A DNA stretch of 64,000 nt from Streptomyces sp. L-9-10 (lineage in GTDB: Bacteria; Actinomycetota; Actinomycetes; Streptomycetales; Streptomycetaceae). Of the stretch, positions 63,766 through 64,000 are shown in pieces (the first letter of the stretch is position 1; the number at the start of each line of letters is the position of its first letter). A program made the translations under genes and the position numbers. Location: the NCBI RefSeq assembly GCF_004151105.1, contig NZ_PHRF01000026.1:1-64000 (forward strand). The letters are read 5' to 3'. A model generated the notes under the pieces. The model made no database searches. It saw nothing but the letters and a program-made list of their open reading frames with translations, and was not told the DNA's origin.

Positions 63766-64000
63766 TCAGCCGGTGGCCATGTTGAGCGGTGCGAACCGCC
63801 GGGACCGGTCGCCGGGCAGGTCCCGGCCGCCGTACGTCATGAGTGTGGTGAGGGTGACCGGCTTCAGATCATGGTCCTTGAGCCAGTTCAGGAGTTCCTT
63901 GTGGCGCAGGTCGATGACGGTACGTACGGGTCGCTCCGAGCCGTCGGCCAGTGAGGAGATCAGCGCTTTCGCGGTCTCGGTGTCCCGGGCGATCAGTGGG
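63766..64000 (-). CDS. C-terminal fragment of an unidentified protein, possibly GNAT-like (runs off the right edge)
   Basis: The last 77 residues read PLIARDTETAKALISSLADG and end RRFAPLNMATG. The reading frame is open to the edge. This looks like the end of a multi-domain acetyltransferase-like protein (second GNAT-type lobe), but that is a weak guess. The rest of the gene lies outside the window. Confidence 0.5.
   Translation of the reverse strand, partial: PLIARDTETAKALISSLADGSERPVRTVIDLRHKELLNWLKDHDLKPVTLTTLMTYGGRDLPGDRSRRFAPLNMATG

Overview
The window is the replication-origin region of a Streptomyces or close relative. The evidence is very high GC, many GTG starts, a DnaA with a roughly 160-residue Pro/Gln/Gly-rich domain II, an oriC with many degenerate DnaA boxes between dnaN and dnaA, perfect parS sites (GTTTCACGTGAAAC), a DLW-39 peptide, FemX, and the gene order DUF3566-gyrA-gyrB-DUF721-recF-6PGDH-dnaN-oriC-dnaA-rpmH-rnpA-yidD-yidC-jag-rsmG-parA-parB.

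Left part (1-10.3 kb): the N-terminus of a response regulator, a membrane SpoIIE-type phosphatase, a 73-residue helical protein, a His-rich Spo0M-like protein, a BlaI-type repressor with an M56 metallopeptidase, a secreted beta-propeller, tRNA-Ala(TGC), an HTH protein with a Ser/Thr kinase, a secreted membrane-anchored protein, DLW-39 and tRNA-Ile(GAT).

Replication core (10.3-29.3 kb): DUF3566, gyrA, gyrB, DUF721 (DciA-like), recF, 6-phosphogluconate dehydrogenase and dnaN lie on the minus strand left of oriC (about 20.3-21.1 kb). dnaA reads toward oriC from its right side. rpmH, rnpA, yidD, yidC, jag, rsmG, parA and parB read away to the right.

Envelope and redox block (29.3-52.3 kb): a GNAT gene, trxA, trxB, an anti-sigma factor and ECF sigma factor, a pseudokinase, murJ, a DUF6049 protein, CCA-adding enzyme, an MFS transporter, inositol-phosphate synthase, a PadR regulator, a bifunctional penicillin-binding protein, a GT87-like membrane protein, an alanine-racemase-like protein and FemX. 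Much of this serves peptidoglycan synthesis. murJ and its pseudokinase are separate adjacent genes here but are one protein in mycobacteria.

Right part (52.3-64 kb): rpsF-ssb-rpsR-rplI, a MATE transporter and dnaB behind a leader rich in DnaA boxes. Then come lineage-variable genes: a TAP-like hydrolase, MerR regulator, aldo/keto reductase, VOC protein, beta-lactamase-like hydrolase, a GNAT and a truncated protein at the edge. Eight perfect parS sites lie from 26.9 to 63.1 kb, all on the parAB side of oriC, several of them embedded in larger palindromes at gene ends.

No insertion sequence, prophage, CRISPR array or clear island was seen. The less routine signals are regulatory DNA: parS cores inside terminator-like palindromes, DnaA boxes before dnaB and at the parA start, two dyads spaced 21 bp apart near 9.7 kb, and an 18-bp palindrome near 1.5 kb.
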